The notes: generated by a model not told the origin, from the sequence alone. Positions 50,658-59,090 are shown, numbered from the stretch's first letter. The stretch: 64,000 nt of DNA from JACVRW01 sp034664085 (GCA_034664085.1 JAXDII010000008.1:1-64000), one strand, 5' to 3'. Translations and numbers: made by a program.

Positions 50658-51343
50658 TGCGCTTCCTGGTCGTCCGGCTGGACGCTGTAGCCGAGCACCG
50701 CGACCGGCTGCGCACCTGGCTCGCCGACGAGCACCTGCCCAGCGCCGAAGCGGTGCCGGGGCTGGCGGCCGGGGCCGTGCTCTACGAGGCCGTGGAGACG
50801 CCGACCGCCGTCCGGCGCTATCCCTCCACGCCGCACTTCACGGCCGTGTTCCCGCTCGACCCGGATCTCGACCCCGCCGCCCTGGTGAGCGACCAGCGCT
50901 TCATCGAGTGGTGGGTGGGCGCCATGAAGGCGCGCTTCTTCTGGTTCGAGCAGCACCGGTGGGTCATGTGCGAGCAGCGCATGGGGCCGGAGTCGCCGTT
51001 CGCGCACGACCGCATCCTGTTCACCGAGGTGGACGTCGCGCCGGGCCACGAGGCGGACTGGGGGCCCTGGTACGAGCGCTACCACGTGCCCGACGCGCTG
51101 GCCGTGCCGAACCTCTTCGATGGCGAGCTGCGCAGGTTCGAGAGCATCGACGTGCGCGCCGAGCGCTTCCACTGCGCGGCCCGTCCGCGCTTCCTGCAGC
51201 TGCTTCCGATCCAAACGGGGACAGACATCCTCGAGAGCACCCGGGCGCCCGAGTTCCTGGCGCTCGCGGCCGATACGCAGGCGAGCTGGGGAGGGGCGTT
51301 GACGTTCCTCTCCACGATCTGCGAACGCGTGCCGACGGTCTGA
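50654..51343 (+). CDS. Unknown protein made of two fused dimeric alpha/beta-barrel-like halves
   Basis: 229 residues, no signal or membrane segment. The two halves resemble each other: TWLADEHLPSAEAVPGLAAG near 24-43 and PWYERYHVPDALAVPNLFDG near 137-156 share the pattern W-x4-H-x-P-x-A-x-AVP-x-L, each preceded by a strand (RFLVVRLDAV and ILFTEVDVAP). This is how fused EthD/DUF4286-like ferredoxin-fold barrels look. ATG 50654 overlaps the amidohydrolase stop (ATGA), so it is the third gene of the hpxO operon. A purine-related enzymatic or binding role is inferred from context only. Confidence 0.7.
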   Translation: MMRFLVVRLDAVAEHRDRLRTWLADEHLPSAEAVPGLAAGAVLYEAVETPTAVRRYPSTPHFTAVFPLDPDLDPAALVSDQRFIEWWVGAMKARFFWFEQHRWVMCEQRMGPESPFAHDRILFTEVDVAPGHEADWGPWYERYHVPDALAVPNLFDGELRRFESIDVRAERFHCAARPRFLQLLPIQTGTDILESTRAPEFLALAADTQASWGGALTFLSTICERVPTV

Positions 51344-51355
51344 CAAGGTGAACAC

Positions 51356-51384
51356 TTGCAGACCTGTCTGCCAGGCAGTAAGCT
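51356..51384 (+). promoter_or_regulatory. Shared purine promoter module, copy D (second BMP operon)
   Basis: TTGCAG (51356-51361), 17-base spacer containing CTGTCTGCCAGG (51364-51375), TAAGCT (51379-51384). The longest open frame of the next gene starts at this -35 TTG, which is therefore not its start. Confidence 0.7.
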
Positions 51385-51436
51385 CGCCGCCGCTTGTGTC
51401 AGAGCTAGCAAAGCTGTGCGACCAAGAGGAGAGAAA

Positions 51437-52603
51437 ATGGGGAAGTTTGTTCGCCGTTCGCCGAGGCGCTGGGGGATCGCCGTATGGCTGTCAGCGCTGC
51501 TGGTCGTAGCCTCGGGCTGCGGCACGACCTCCGACTCCGGGGGGAGCGAAACCGCATCGAGCGGCGACAATGGCAAGAAGGACACGCTCAACGTCGGCCT
51601 CGTCTACGTCAGCGCCACGAATGACCAGGGCTGGAGCCAGGCATTCGACATCGCGCGCACGCAGGTGGAGGAGAGCCTCGGCGAGAAGGTCAACATCACG
51701 TTCAAGCAGAACGTGCCTGATGGCCCCGATGCTCAGCGCGTGATGGAGCAGATGGTGCGCGACGGCAACGACGTCATCATCGCGACCTCGTTCGGACAGG
51801 GCCGCGGCACGAAGGCGCTGGCCGCGAAGTACCCGGACACCAAGTTCCTCCTGGTGGAGGGCGGCCCGACCGAGCTCGAGAACCTCGCCACCTACGACAT
51901 CAACGCGGCGGAGGGCTTCTACGTCGCCGGCATGGCCGCGGCGGCAGTCTCCAAGCAGGACATGCTCGGCGTGGTCGGCGGCTTCCCGATTCCGCCGCAG
52001 CTCGCCACGCTGAACGCCTTCGCGCTCGGCGCGCAGAGCATCAACCCGGACGCCACCGTGCGGATGGTCTGGACCAACGACTGGTACAGCGTTTCGAAGG
52101 CGCAGAGCGCGGCTTCGGCTCTGATCAACGCAGGTGCCGGCGCGGTCACGCACTTCACGACCGGGCCTTCGGTTGGCCAGGTCGCCGAGCGTGAGGGAAT
52201 CCCGTGGATCTCCTACGAGGTCAATCTCGAGGAGTTCGGACCCAAGCACCACCTGACGAGCGTGATCTACAACTGGGGCCCCTACCTCGAGGACCAGTTC
52301 CAGAAGATGATCGACGGCAGCTGGGCGCCGGAGTTCACCTTCGGAGGCATGGAGGATCACGTCGTCGAGCTGGGCCCGTTCGGTGCCCCGTATGAGGGCG
52401 TGAGCGACGCCGACAAGCAGAAGATCGAAGAGGCGACGAAGGGTCTCCAGGAGGGCAGCATGGAGATCTTCGAGGGCCCGGTCGTGGACCGCTCGGGCAA
52501 GGTGCGGGTCGAAGAGGGCAGCACGGCCACGCCAGAGGAGCTGTACACCACCGACTACGTGGTGAAGGGCGTCCTCGGGTCCCTTCCGAAGGCCGGCGAG
52601 TAG
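51437..52603 (+). CDS. BMP-family nucleoside-binding lipoprotein (second copy)
   Basis: 388 residues from ATG 51437, which has GAGGAG five bases upstream. Signal peptide with lipobox VASGC, Ser/Gly-rich linker, then a BMP fold: NVGLVYVSATNDQGWSQAF, VIIATSFGQGRGTKALAAKY, GVVGGFPIPPQLATLNAFAL, and ISYEVNLEEFGPKHHLTSV. It differs considerably from the copy at 36129, so the two may have different nucleoside or base preferences. Next to a hairpin and the cognate ABC genes. Confidence 0.9.
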   Translation: MGKFVRRSPRRWGIAVWLSALLVVASGCGTTSDSGGSETASSGDNGKKDTLNVGLVYVSATNDQGWSQAFDIARTQVEESLGEKVNITFKQNVPDGPDAQRVMEQMVRDGNDVIIATSFGQGRGTKALAAKYPDTKFLLVEGGPTELENLATYDINAAEGFYVAGMAAAAVSKQDMLGVVGGFPIPPQLATLNAFALGAQSINPDATVRMVWTNDWYSVSKAQSAASALINAGAGAVTHFTTGPSVGQVAEREGIPWISYEVNLEEFGPKHHLTSVIYNWGPYLEDQFQKMIDGSWAPEFTFGGMEDHVVELGPFGAPYEGVSDADKQKIEEATKGLQEGSMEIFEGPVVDRSGKVRVEEGSTATPEELYTTDYVVKGVLGSLPKAGE

Positions 52604-52621
52604 CGTACCTCCGAAGCGGCT

Positions 52622-52645
52622 CTGCGCCCCTCATCCGGGGCGCAG
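52622..52645 (+). terminator. Intercistronic hairpin between the BMP and ABC genes
   Basis: Nine-base arms CTGCGCCCC and GGGGCGCAG around TCATCC, 18 bases after the BMP stop and without a T-tract. Likely an attenuator or mRNA-stabilising element that keeps the binding protein in excess of the transporter. Confidence 0.5.
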
Positions 52646-52664
52646 GGCCGCGTTACTCGTCAAC

Positions 52665-54209
52665 GTGACTACGACAACCGGCAACGGCGACGTGGCGCTC
52701 CGGGCGCGCGGCGTGACGAAGCGCTTCCCGAACGTCCTCGCCAACGACGGGGTGGACTTCGAGATCCGTCCCGGCGAGATCCACGCGCTGCTGGGGGAGA
52801 ACGGCTCCGGGAAGTCGACCCTGTGCAAGATCCTCACGGGCTTCTACTGGCCGGACGAGGGGTCGGTCTCGGTCGGAGGCGACGAGACGCGGTTCCGTTC
52901 ACCGGCCGACGCCCACGCCGCGGGCGTCTTCATGGTGCACCAGCACTTCAGCCTCGTGGCCCGCATGTCGGTGGCGGAGAACGTCGTCCTGGGCTGGTCG
53001 CGTGAGCGCGGCCTGCGCTTCGACCGCCGCAAGGTCGAGGCCGAGGTCCGCGCCGTGGCCGACGACTTCGACATGCAGGTCGATCCCCAGCTGCCCGTGT
53101 GGCAGCTCTCGGTGGGCGAGCAGCAGCGCATCGAGATCCTGAAGGCGCTATACCGCGGCGCCCGCATCCTGATCCTCGACGAGCCGACGGCGGTGCTGAC
53201 GCCGCAGGAGGTCGAGCGGCTCTTCCACTCGCTGCGCAAGATGGCCGCGGCGGGGAGCTCCATCGTCTTCATCTCGCACAAGCTGCACGAGGTCCTCGAG
53301 GTCTGCGACCGGGTCACGGTCCTTCGGCAGGGGCGCAACGCCGGGGAGGTGGACCTGCGCACCGAGAAGGACGTCGACGGCAGGTCGCTGGCCCGGATGA
53401 TGGTGGGCCGCGACATCCAGCTCAGCCGGCGCAGCCGGGAGCGGTCGCCCGGGGATCGCGTGGTCCTGCGGCTCGCCGACGTCGGGGCCAACAACGACTT
53501 CGACCGCGAGGTGGTCAAGGGCGTCTCGCTGGAGGTCCGCAGCGGCGAGATCGTCGGCGTGGCGGGCGTCGCCGGCAACGGCCAGCAGCAGCTCGCGGAG
53601 GCGATCGCGGGCCTGCGGCGCCCGACCAGGGGCTCGATCGAGCTCGAGGAACGGGCACTGCCGCCGGGCGATCCGCGCGCCGCGATCGAGGGCGGCCTGG
53701 CCTACGTGCCGGAAGACAGGACCGGCGTGGGGCTCGCGGCGGGCCTGCGCGTGGACGAGAACATCGCGCTCAAGGCGGTGCGCGGCGGTGACTGCTCGGT
53801 CGGTCCGTTCGTGCATCGAGGCCGCGTCCGCCGGCGCGCGGCCGACCTGCTGGAGGCGTTCGACGTGCGCGGCCGGCCGGACTCGCTCGTCCGTCAGCTC
53901 TCCGGCGGCAACGCGCAGAAGGTGCTGCTGGCGCGCGAGCTCTCGTCCGAGCCGAAGCTGCTGCTGATCGCGTCGCCTACGCGAGGCCTGGACGTCTCGG
54001 CCATGGAGGCCGTCCGGAAGCTCGTGGTCTCGGCCGCGGACAGCGGCGTCGCGGTCCTGATGATCTCCGAGGACCTCGACGAGGTGCTCGACCTCTCCGA
54101 TCGCGTGGCCGTCATGTGCGACGGCCGGGTGACGGGCATCGTCGACGCCGAGGGGGCCGACCCCGAGCAGATCGGCATGCTCATGATGGGTCAGACGGCG
54201 GCCGCATGA
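52665..54209 (+). CDS. Nucleoside ABC transporter ATP-binding protein (second copy)
   Basis: 514 residues, double ATPase. First domain Walker A GENGSGKST near 45, signature LSVGEQQR, Walker B LILDEPTAVLTP. Second domain GVAGNGQQQLAEAI, signature LSGGNAQK and a variant Walker B (LLLIASPTRGLDVS, DEP replaced by ASP-like ASPT). GTG start. Same architecture as the first copy at 39440. Overlaps the permease gene (ATGA). Confidence 0.92.
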   Translation: MTTTTGNGDVALRARGVTKRFPNVLANDGVDFEIRPGEIHALLGENGSGKSTLCKILTGFYWPDEGSVSVGGDETRFRSPADAHAAGVFMVHQHFSLVARMSVAENVVLGWSRERGLRFDRRKVEAEVRAVADDFDMQVDPQLPVWQLSVGEQQRIEILKALYRGARILILDEPTAVLTPQEVERLFHSLRKMAAAGSSIVFISHKLHEVLEVCDRVTVLRQGRNAGEVDLRTEKDVDGRSLARMMVGRDIQLSRRSRERSPGDRVVLRLADVGANNDFDREVVKGVSLEVRSGEIVGVAGVAGNGQQQLAEAIAGLRRPTRGSIELEERALPPGDPRAAIEGGLAYVPEDRTGVGLAAGLRVDENIALKAVRGGDCSVGPFVHRGRVRRRAADLLEAFDVRGRPDSLVRQLSGGNAQKVLLARELSSEPKLLLIASPTRGLDVSAMEAVRKLVVSAADSGVAVLMISEDLDEVLDLSDRVAVMCDGRVTGIVDAEGADPEQIGMLMMGQTAAA

Positions 54210-55327
54210 GGCGCATCCGCTTCGAACGGCGGCTCGAGACGCCGCGCCTGCTCGCACCCGCACTTCCGTTCGTGTCCGTCGCGATCGCCCTGGTGATCGC
54301 CGCGATCCTGCTGCTCGTCACCGGCCACGATCCGCTGACCACCTACCAGCGCATGGCCGAGGTGGCGTTCGCGGACACCCAGGCGCTCTCGAGCACCGTG
54401 GCCAGCGCGACGCCGCTTCTGCTCACCGGCCTCGCCGCCGCACTCGCCTTTCGCGTCCGGGTGTGGAACATCGGAGGCGAGGGGCAGCTGTACATCGGCG
54501 CCGTGTGCGCGGCCGGCGCCGGCATCGCGGTGGGCGGGTCCGGCTTGGCGGTGGCGCTTCCGGCCATGGTCGTCGCGGGCATCCTGGGCGGCGCCGCATG
54601 GGCGGCGATCCCGGGCGTGCTGCGCGCGTACCTGAACACAAACGAGATCCTCACGACGCTGATGTTCAACTACATCGCCGGCCTGCTCATGTACTACCTG
54701 ATCTTCGACAGCCACAGCTTCTGGCGCGACGTGTCGAGCCCCGAGGCCAAGCTGTTCCCGCAGGCGAAGGAGCTCGATCCCTCGGCGTTCTGGCCGGGCT
54801 TCACAGGCGGCGGCCTGATCGTCCCGCTGGGGTTCCTGTTCGGCGTGATCGTCGCCGTCCTGCTGTTCGTCCTGATGAGGCAGACGCGTCTCGGGTTCGA
54901 GCTGCGGGTCGTCTCCGACAGCCCCGAGGTGGGCCGGTACGCGGGCATGCGGACACGGCGCCTGGTCGTGATCGTGATGCTCATCTCGGGCGGCGTGGCC
55001 GGACTGGCCGGAGCGAGCCAGATCGGCGACTTCAGCCATCTGCTCGAGCCCGTCGGGCTGCAGCCGGCGGCCTACGGCTACACCGGGATCGTCGTGGCGG
55101 CGCTGGCTCGCTTCAACCCGCTCGGCGTCGTCCTCAGCGCCCTCTTCCTGGGTGGCCTGACCAACGCGGGGTTCGCGCTCCAGGGCGCGGACTTCCCCCA
55201 GGGGCTCGTCGGCACGCTCCAGGCGATCATCCTCTTCTGCGTCCTCGCCAGCGAGCTGTTCGCTCGCTATCGGCTGTCGTGGCGCACCGGCCAGGCCACG
55301 CCGGCCGTGACGGGGCAGCCCGCATGA
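54206..55327 (+). CDS. Nucleoside ABC transporter permease 1 (second copy)
   Basis: 373 residues, about nine transmembrane helices, BPD_transp_2 type: ALAFRVRVWNIGGEGQLYIGA near 80-100, LNTNEILTTLMFNYIAGLLMYYL, YGYTGIVVAALARFNPLGV. ATG 54206; the open frame upstream is antisense-like extension into the ATPase gene. Overlaps both neighbours by four bases. Confidence 0.92.
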   Translation: MRRIRFERRLETPRLLAPALPFVSVAIALVIAAILLLVTGHDPLTTYQRMAEVAFADTQALSSTVASATPLLLTGLAAALAFRVRVWNIGGEGQLYIGAVCAAGAGIAVGGSGLAVALPAMVVAGILGGAAWAAIPGVLRAYLNTNEILTTLMFNYIAGLLMYYLIFDSHSFWRDVSSPEAKLFPQAKELDPSAFWPGFTGGGLIVPLGFLFGVIVAVLLFVLMRQTRLGFELRVVSDSPEVGRYAGMRTRRLVVIVMLISGGVAGLAGASQIGDFSHLLEPVGLQPAAYGYTGIVVAALARFNPLGVVLSALFLGGLTNAGFALQGADFPQGLVGTLQAIILFCVLASELFARYRLSWRTGQATPAVTGQPA

Positions 55328-56283
55328 ACGACGGCCTCGTCGTCCAGCTGCTGGTCTCCGGCATCGCGTTCGGCACGCCGCTCCTGATCGCGGCGCTGGG
55401 AGAGCTGCTGGCCGAGCGGTCCGGCGTGCTCAACCTCGGGCTCGAGGGCATGATGCTGATGGGCGCGGTCTGCGGGTTCTGGGTGTCGCAGCGCATGGCC
55501 GGCCCCGAATGGCTCGCGCTGACCGTCGCGCTCGGGGCGGCCGGGGGAGTGGGGCTGCTCATGGCGCTGCTCCACGGCGTCATGACGATCACGCTGCGTG
55601 CCAACCAGATCGTCTCGGGGCTCGCGCTCACGATCCTGGGAGGGTCGATCGGACTGTCGAGCTACCTCGGCCAGATCGGCGGCCTGGGCGAGGAGAGGGG
55701 CAAGCACACCTTCGAGCGCATTGACGTGCTCGGCCTCGGCGACCTCCCGGCGATCGGGCCGGTCCTCTTCCACCAGAGCCTGCTCGTCTACCTGTCCTGG
55801 GTCCTGACCGCGGCTGTCGCGTACTACCTCTTCCGCACGCGGGCCGGCCAGCACGTGCGCGCCGTGGGCGAGGATCCCAGGGCGGCCGACGCCATGGGCA
55901 TCTCAGTGCCGCGCTACCGCTACGCCCACACGCTCGTCGGCGGAGCGCTGGTGGGGATGGCGGGCGCGAGCTACACGCTGGCGATCACCCCCAACTGGAG
56001 CGACGGCATGACCGCGGGCGCCGGCTGGATCGCGCTGGCGCTGGTCATCTTCGCCTTCTGGCGGCCGGGCTTCGTCCTGATCGGCGCGTATCTGTTCGGC
56101 GTCGTCTCCAGCCTGGGCTTCAACCTGCAGGTGCGCGGCGTGGACCTGCCGCCCGAGCTGTTCGCGAGCCTGCCCTACATCCTGACCGTCGTCGTGCTCG
56201 TCGTGGTCTCCAACGCGTGGGCCAAGCACCGCTTCGGCGCGCCCGACGCTCTCGGCGTTCCATACGCACGCGAGGAGGCATAG
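55324..56283 (+). CDS. Nucleoside ABC transporter permease 2 (second copy)
   Basis: 319 residues, about eight transmembrane helices. AERSGVLNLGLEGMMLMGAV near 35-55, LRANQIVSGLALTILGGSIG, and MTAGAGWIALALVIFAFWRP match the first-copy permease at 37363. ATGA overlap with the preceding permease; four bases separate it from the deaminase gene, so uptake and deamination are one unit. Confidence 0.92.
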   Translation: MNDGLVVQLLVSGIAFGTPLLIAALGELLAERSGVLNLGLEGMMLMGAVCGFWVSQRMAGPEWLALTVALGAAGGVGLLMALLHGVMTITLRANQIVSGLALTILGGSIGLSSYLGQIGGLGEERGKHTFERIDVLGLGDLPAIGPVLFHQSLLVYLSWVLTAAVAYYLFRTRAGQHVRAVGEDPRAADAMGISVPRYRYAHTLVGGALVGMAGASYTLAITPNWSDGMTAGAGWIALALVIFAFWRPGFVLIGAYLFGVVSSLGFNLQVRGVDLPPELFASLPYILTVVVLVVVSNAWAKHRFGAPDALGVPYAREEA

Positions 56284-56287
56284 GCAG

Positions 56288-57643
56288 ATGGCCGTTCTGA
56301 TCCACGACTGCGAGGTCGTCGCCACGATGGACGACGCCGGCACCGAGATCCCGGGTGGGTCGATCCTGATCGAGGACGGCGTCATCACCTGGGTCGGCAG
56401 GGGCGAGCCCCCGGCCCGGGAGGGGATCGAGCGGATCGACGGCCGCGGGACGGTGGCGCTCCCGGGCTTCGTCAACACCCACCTGCACCTCTTCCAGACG
56501 CTGACACGCGGCCGGGCGCAGCAGGACGACCTGTTCGGCTGGCTCGACGAGCTGTACCGGGTCTGGGGCGGGCACGTCGATCCGGAGTGGGTCTACAACG
56601 CCGCGCTGGTCGGGCTCGCGGAGCTCGCCCTGAGCGGCTGCTCGCTGACCACGGACCACCACTACCTCCATCCCAACCGCGCGACCGGCCTGATCGAGGC
56701 GACGATCGAGGCGGCCGAGGAGATCGGGGTGCGGTTCCATCCCACGCGCAGCTCCATGAACCTCGGGCAGAAGGACGGGGCGCTGCCGCCGGAATGGCTC
56801 GTCGAGGACAAGGACGAGGTGCTGGCCGACTGCGAGCGGCTCGTCTCGCGCTTCCACGACCCGTCGCCGGGCTCGATGCTCCAGGTGGCGATCGGCCCGT
56901 GCTGGCCGCTGAACTGCAGCGAGGAGCTGATGAGCGAGTCCGTCGAGCTCGCGCGGCGATCCGGCGTGCGGATGCACACGCACATCGCCGAGCCGCGGGA
57001 GGAGGAGCGCCTCACGATCGAGCGGTACGGGCGCCGTCCAGTGGAGTTCCTCGACAGCATCGAGATGCTCGGGTCCGACGTCTGGCTGGCGCACTGCGTC
57101 CAGATGAGCGACGCCGACATCGCCCGGACCGCGGAGACCAGCACGGGAGTGGCGCACTGCCCGACCTCGAACCTCCGCAGCGGCGCCGGCATCGCGCCCG
57201 TCCCCGCGATGCTCCGCGCGGGAGTCAAGGTCGGGATCGGGGTCGACAGCCTCGCGCTGAACGACTCCGGCAACATCGTCGCCGAGACGCGCCAGGCGCT
57301 GCTCGTCCATCGCGTCGACGGCCTGGAGCACGGCCTGACGACGCGGACCGCGCTCGACGTGGCGACGCGCGGAGGCGCCGCCTGCCTCGGGCGTGACGAC
57401 GTCGGCTCGCTCGAGGCCGGCAAGCGAGGCGACGTGGCGCTGTTCGACGTGAACGGCCTGAACTTCGTCGGGGCCGAGTCCGATCTGGTCGGCGCCGTGC
57501 TGCTCTGCGACTGCCGCGGGGCGCAGGACCTGTGGGTCGAGGGCAAGCCGGTCGTGCGGGGTGGCCGCCTGACGCAGGTCGACGAGGAGCGCCTGGTCGC
57601 CCAGGCCCGCGAGATCACGCGCCGCATCAAGTGGCCGAACTGA
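56288..57643 (+). CDS. 8-oxoguanine deaminase-like amidohydrolase
   Basis: 451 residues, ATZ/TRZ-type amidohydrolase. Ligand motifs: FVNTHLHLFQTLTRGRA near 63, MHTHIAEPREEERL near 230, AHCVQMSD near 262 and GIGVDSLALNDSGN near 315. The NTHxHxxQTLTR form and length fit the 8-oxoguanine deaminase branch, which makes urate from 8-oxoguanine; guanine deaminase is the alternative. AGGAGG lies nine bases before the ATG. Last gene of the second transporter operon. Confidence 0.82.
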   Translation: MAVLIHDCEVVATMDDAGTEIPGGSILIEDGVITWVGRGEPPAREGIERIDGRGTVALPGFVNTHLHLFQTLTRGRAQQDDLFGWLDELYRVWGGHVDPEWVYNAALVGLAELALSGCSLTTDHHYLHPNRATGLIEATIEAAEEIGVRFHPTRSSMNLGQKDGALPPEWLVEDKDEVLADCERLVSRFHDPSPGSMLQVAIGPCWPLNCSEELMSESVELARRSGVRMHTHIAEPREEERLTIERYGRRPVEFLDSIEMLGSDVWLAHCVQMSDADIARTAETSTGVAHCPTSNLRSGAGIAPVPAMLRAGVKVGIGVDSLALNDSGNIVAETRQALLVHRVDGLEHGLTTRTALDVATRGGAACLGRDDVGSLEAGKRGDVALFDVNGLNFVGAESDLVGAVLLCDCRGAQDLWVEGKPVVRGGRLTQVDEERLVAQAREITRRIKWPN

Positions 57644-57676
57644 TCTCCCGCCACTGATTTGGCTTAGCCAGGCAGC

Positions 57677-57705
57677 TTGACAGTCTGGCTAACAGGTACT
57701 ACTGT
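57677..57705 (+). promoter_or_regulatory. Shared purine promoter module, copy E (M28-xdh-allantoinase operon)
   Basis: TTGACA (57677-57682), 17-base spacer containing CTGGCTAACAGG (57685-57696), TACTGT (57700-57705). TTAGCCAG just upstream of the -35 is a perfect 8-base complement of CTGGCTAA, making a larger dyad across the -35. Transcription would begin a few bases before ATG 57716. Confidence 0.75.
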
Positions 57706-57715
57706 CGCGCTCGCG

Positions 57716-59041
57716 ATGGAGGAGAGCGCTCTCAGGCGGGCCCTGGCCCCGGCGACCCTTCGCAACCACGTGCTCGCCCTCTGTGCGATCGGCAATCGGT
57801 TCGTCGGATCGACCGGTGAGCGGGCCGCGCGCGACCACATCCGCTCGGAGCTCGAGCGGTCCGGCGCCACCGACGTGCGCCTGGAGGAGTTCGAGGTGCT
57901 CGGCTACCAGCCGGAGTCCGGGGCCTGCGTCGTGCGCGACGTCGCCGACGGCGAGCTGCCCGCCGTGGGACTGCAGTTCACGGCGTCCGGCGACGTGGAG
58001 GCGGAGGCCGTCTACCTCGGCAACCCGCGCACCATCGACGACATCACGGCGCTCGAGGACGAGGGCGTGTCGCTCGCCGGGAAGGCCGTCGTCGTCGACA
58101 CCTACTGGCCCTACGGGGTGGCCGATCACGTGGTCGCCGCGGGGGCCGCCGCGCTAGTGGTCGTCAGCCCGAACGCCGACGGGCTCATGACCCACTTCAG
58201 CGCCCAGCTCTATCCGCCCGCCGGCGACGGGCCGGCCGACGGGCGGCCGCTGCCCATCCCGGGCGTGACGATCGAGCGCCGCGCCGCCACGCGGCTGCTG
58301 GCGCTCATGGTGGACGGGCCGCGGGTCCTACGCATCAGCCATCGCGCCACGTACGCGCCGGTGCGCACCGCGAACGTGGTCGCCGAGGTGCCGGGGACGG
58401 ACCCCGAGGCCGGGCGCGTCGTGATCGGCGCGCACTACGACACCCAGCTGGAGGGGGTCGGGGCGTGCGACAACGCCACCGGGGTCGCGGCACTGATCGA
58501 GCTGGCGCGTCTCTGCGCGACGCATCCGCGGCGCCGCACCGTCGTCTTCGTGGCCTTCGGGGACGAGGAGCACGGCTTCCTCGGCGCCGTCGACTACTGC
58601 CAGCGGCACGCGGCGACGCTCGAGGACACGGCCGGCATGGTCTGCCTCGACGCGCTGGCGTGGGTCTATCCCGGCAGGCGCGCCCTGCACGCGGACCCGA
58701 GCTTCATGGAGTACGCGGCCGCGCGCGCGACGGAGGTGGACTGGCAGCCCGAGGAGCTCGTGGACGCGAGCGTGCTGCTCGGGTCCGACCACAACCCCTT
58801 CATCGACGCCGGCGTGCCCGCGGCCTGGTTCTGGCGCTATCCGCCCCAGCACTTCGGCTACCACAGCGCCGGCGACCTGCCCGAGCTGCTGGACTTCGAT
58901 CTGGTGGCGGGGACCGCCACGGCCGCCGGCCACACCGCGTTTGCGCTGGCCGACGACCCGGGCTCCCCGCTCGGACGCTCGCGGCCCACGAAGCGCTGGC
59001 ACGATCTCCGGCCCGCTGCTTCGACGGAGGTCGCGGGATGA
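57716..59041 (+). CDS. M28-family metallopeptidase with PA insert
   Basis: 441 residues. Peptidase M28 zinc motifs: VVIGAHYDTQLEGVGACDNATG near 240-255 (His, Asp), FGDEEHGFLGAVDY near 280-293 (catalytic Glu and ligand Glu), and FGYHSAGDLPELL with the last His. A protease-associated domain occupies about 80-200. No signal peptide, so it acts inside the cell. Family members are aminopeptidases or glutaminyl-cyclase-like enzymes. Leading an xdh-allantoinase operon suggests an amide substrate from purine breakdown, which is inference. ATG 57716 replaces the longer frame whose TTG lies in the -35 box. Confidence 0.82.
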   Translation: MEESALRRALAPATLRNHVLALCAIGNRFVGSTGERAARDHIRSELERSGATDVRLEEFEVLGYQPESGACVVRDVADGELPAVGLQFTASGDVEAEAVYLGNPRTIDDITALEDEGVSLAGKAVVVDTYWPYGVADHVVAAGAAALVVVSPNADGLMTHFSAQLYPPAGDGPADGRPLPIPGVTIERRAATRLLALMVDGPRVLRISHRATYAPVRTANVVAEVPGTDPEAGRVVIGAHYDTQLEGVGACDNATGVAALIELARLCATHPRRRTVVFVAFGDEEHGFLGAVDYCQRHAATLEDTAGMVCLDALAWVYPGRRALHADPSFMEYAAARATEVDWQPEELVDASVLLGSDHNPFIDAGVPAAWFWRYPPQHFGYHSAGDLPELLDFDLVAGTATAAGHTAFALADDPGSPLGRSRPTKRWHDLRPAASTEVAG

Positions 59042-59090
59042 GCCACCCGGCCGAGCGGGTCGGGCCGACATACTGCCTGGGGAGGCGCTG

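Noticed and set aside
51356..51436. Upstream extension of the second BMP gene from TTG 51356
   Set aside because: That TTG is the -35 box of promoter module D, and ATG 51437 has a strong ribosome binding site directly before a normal lipoprotein signal.
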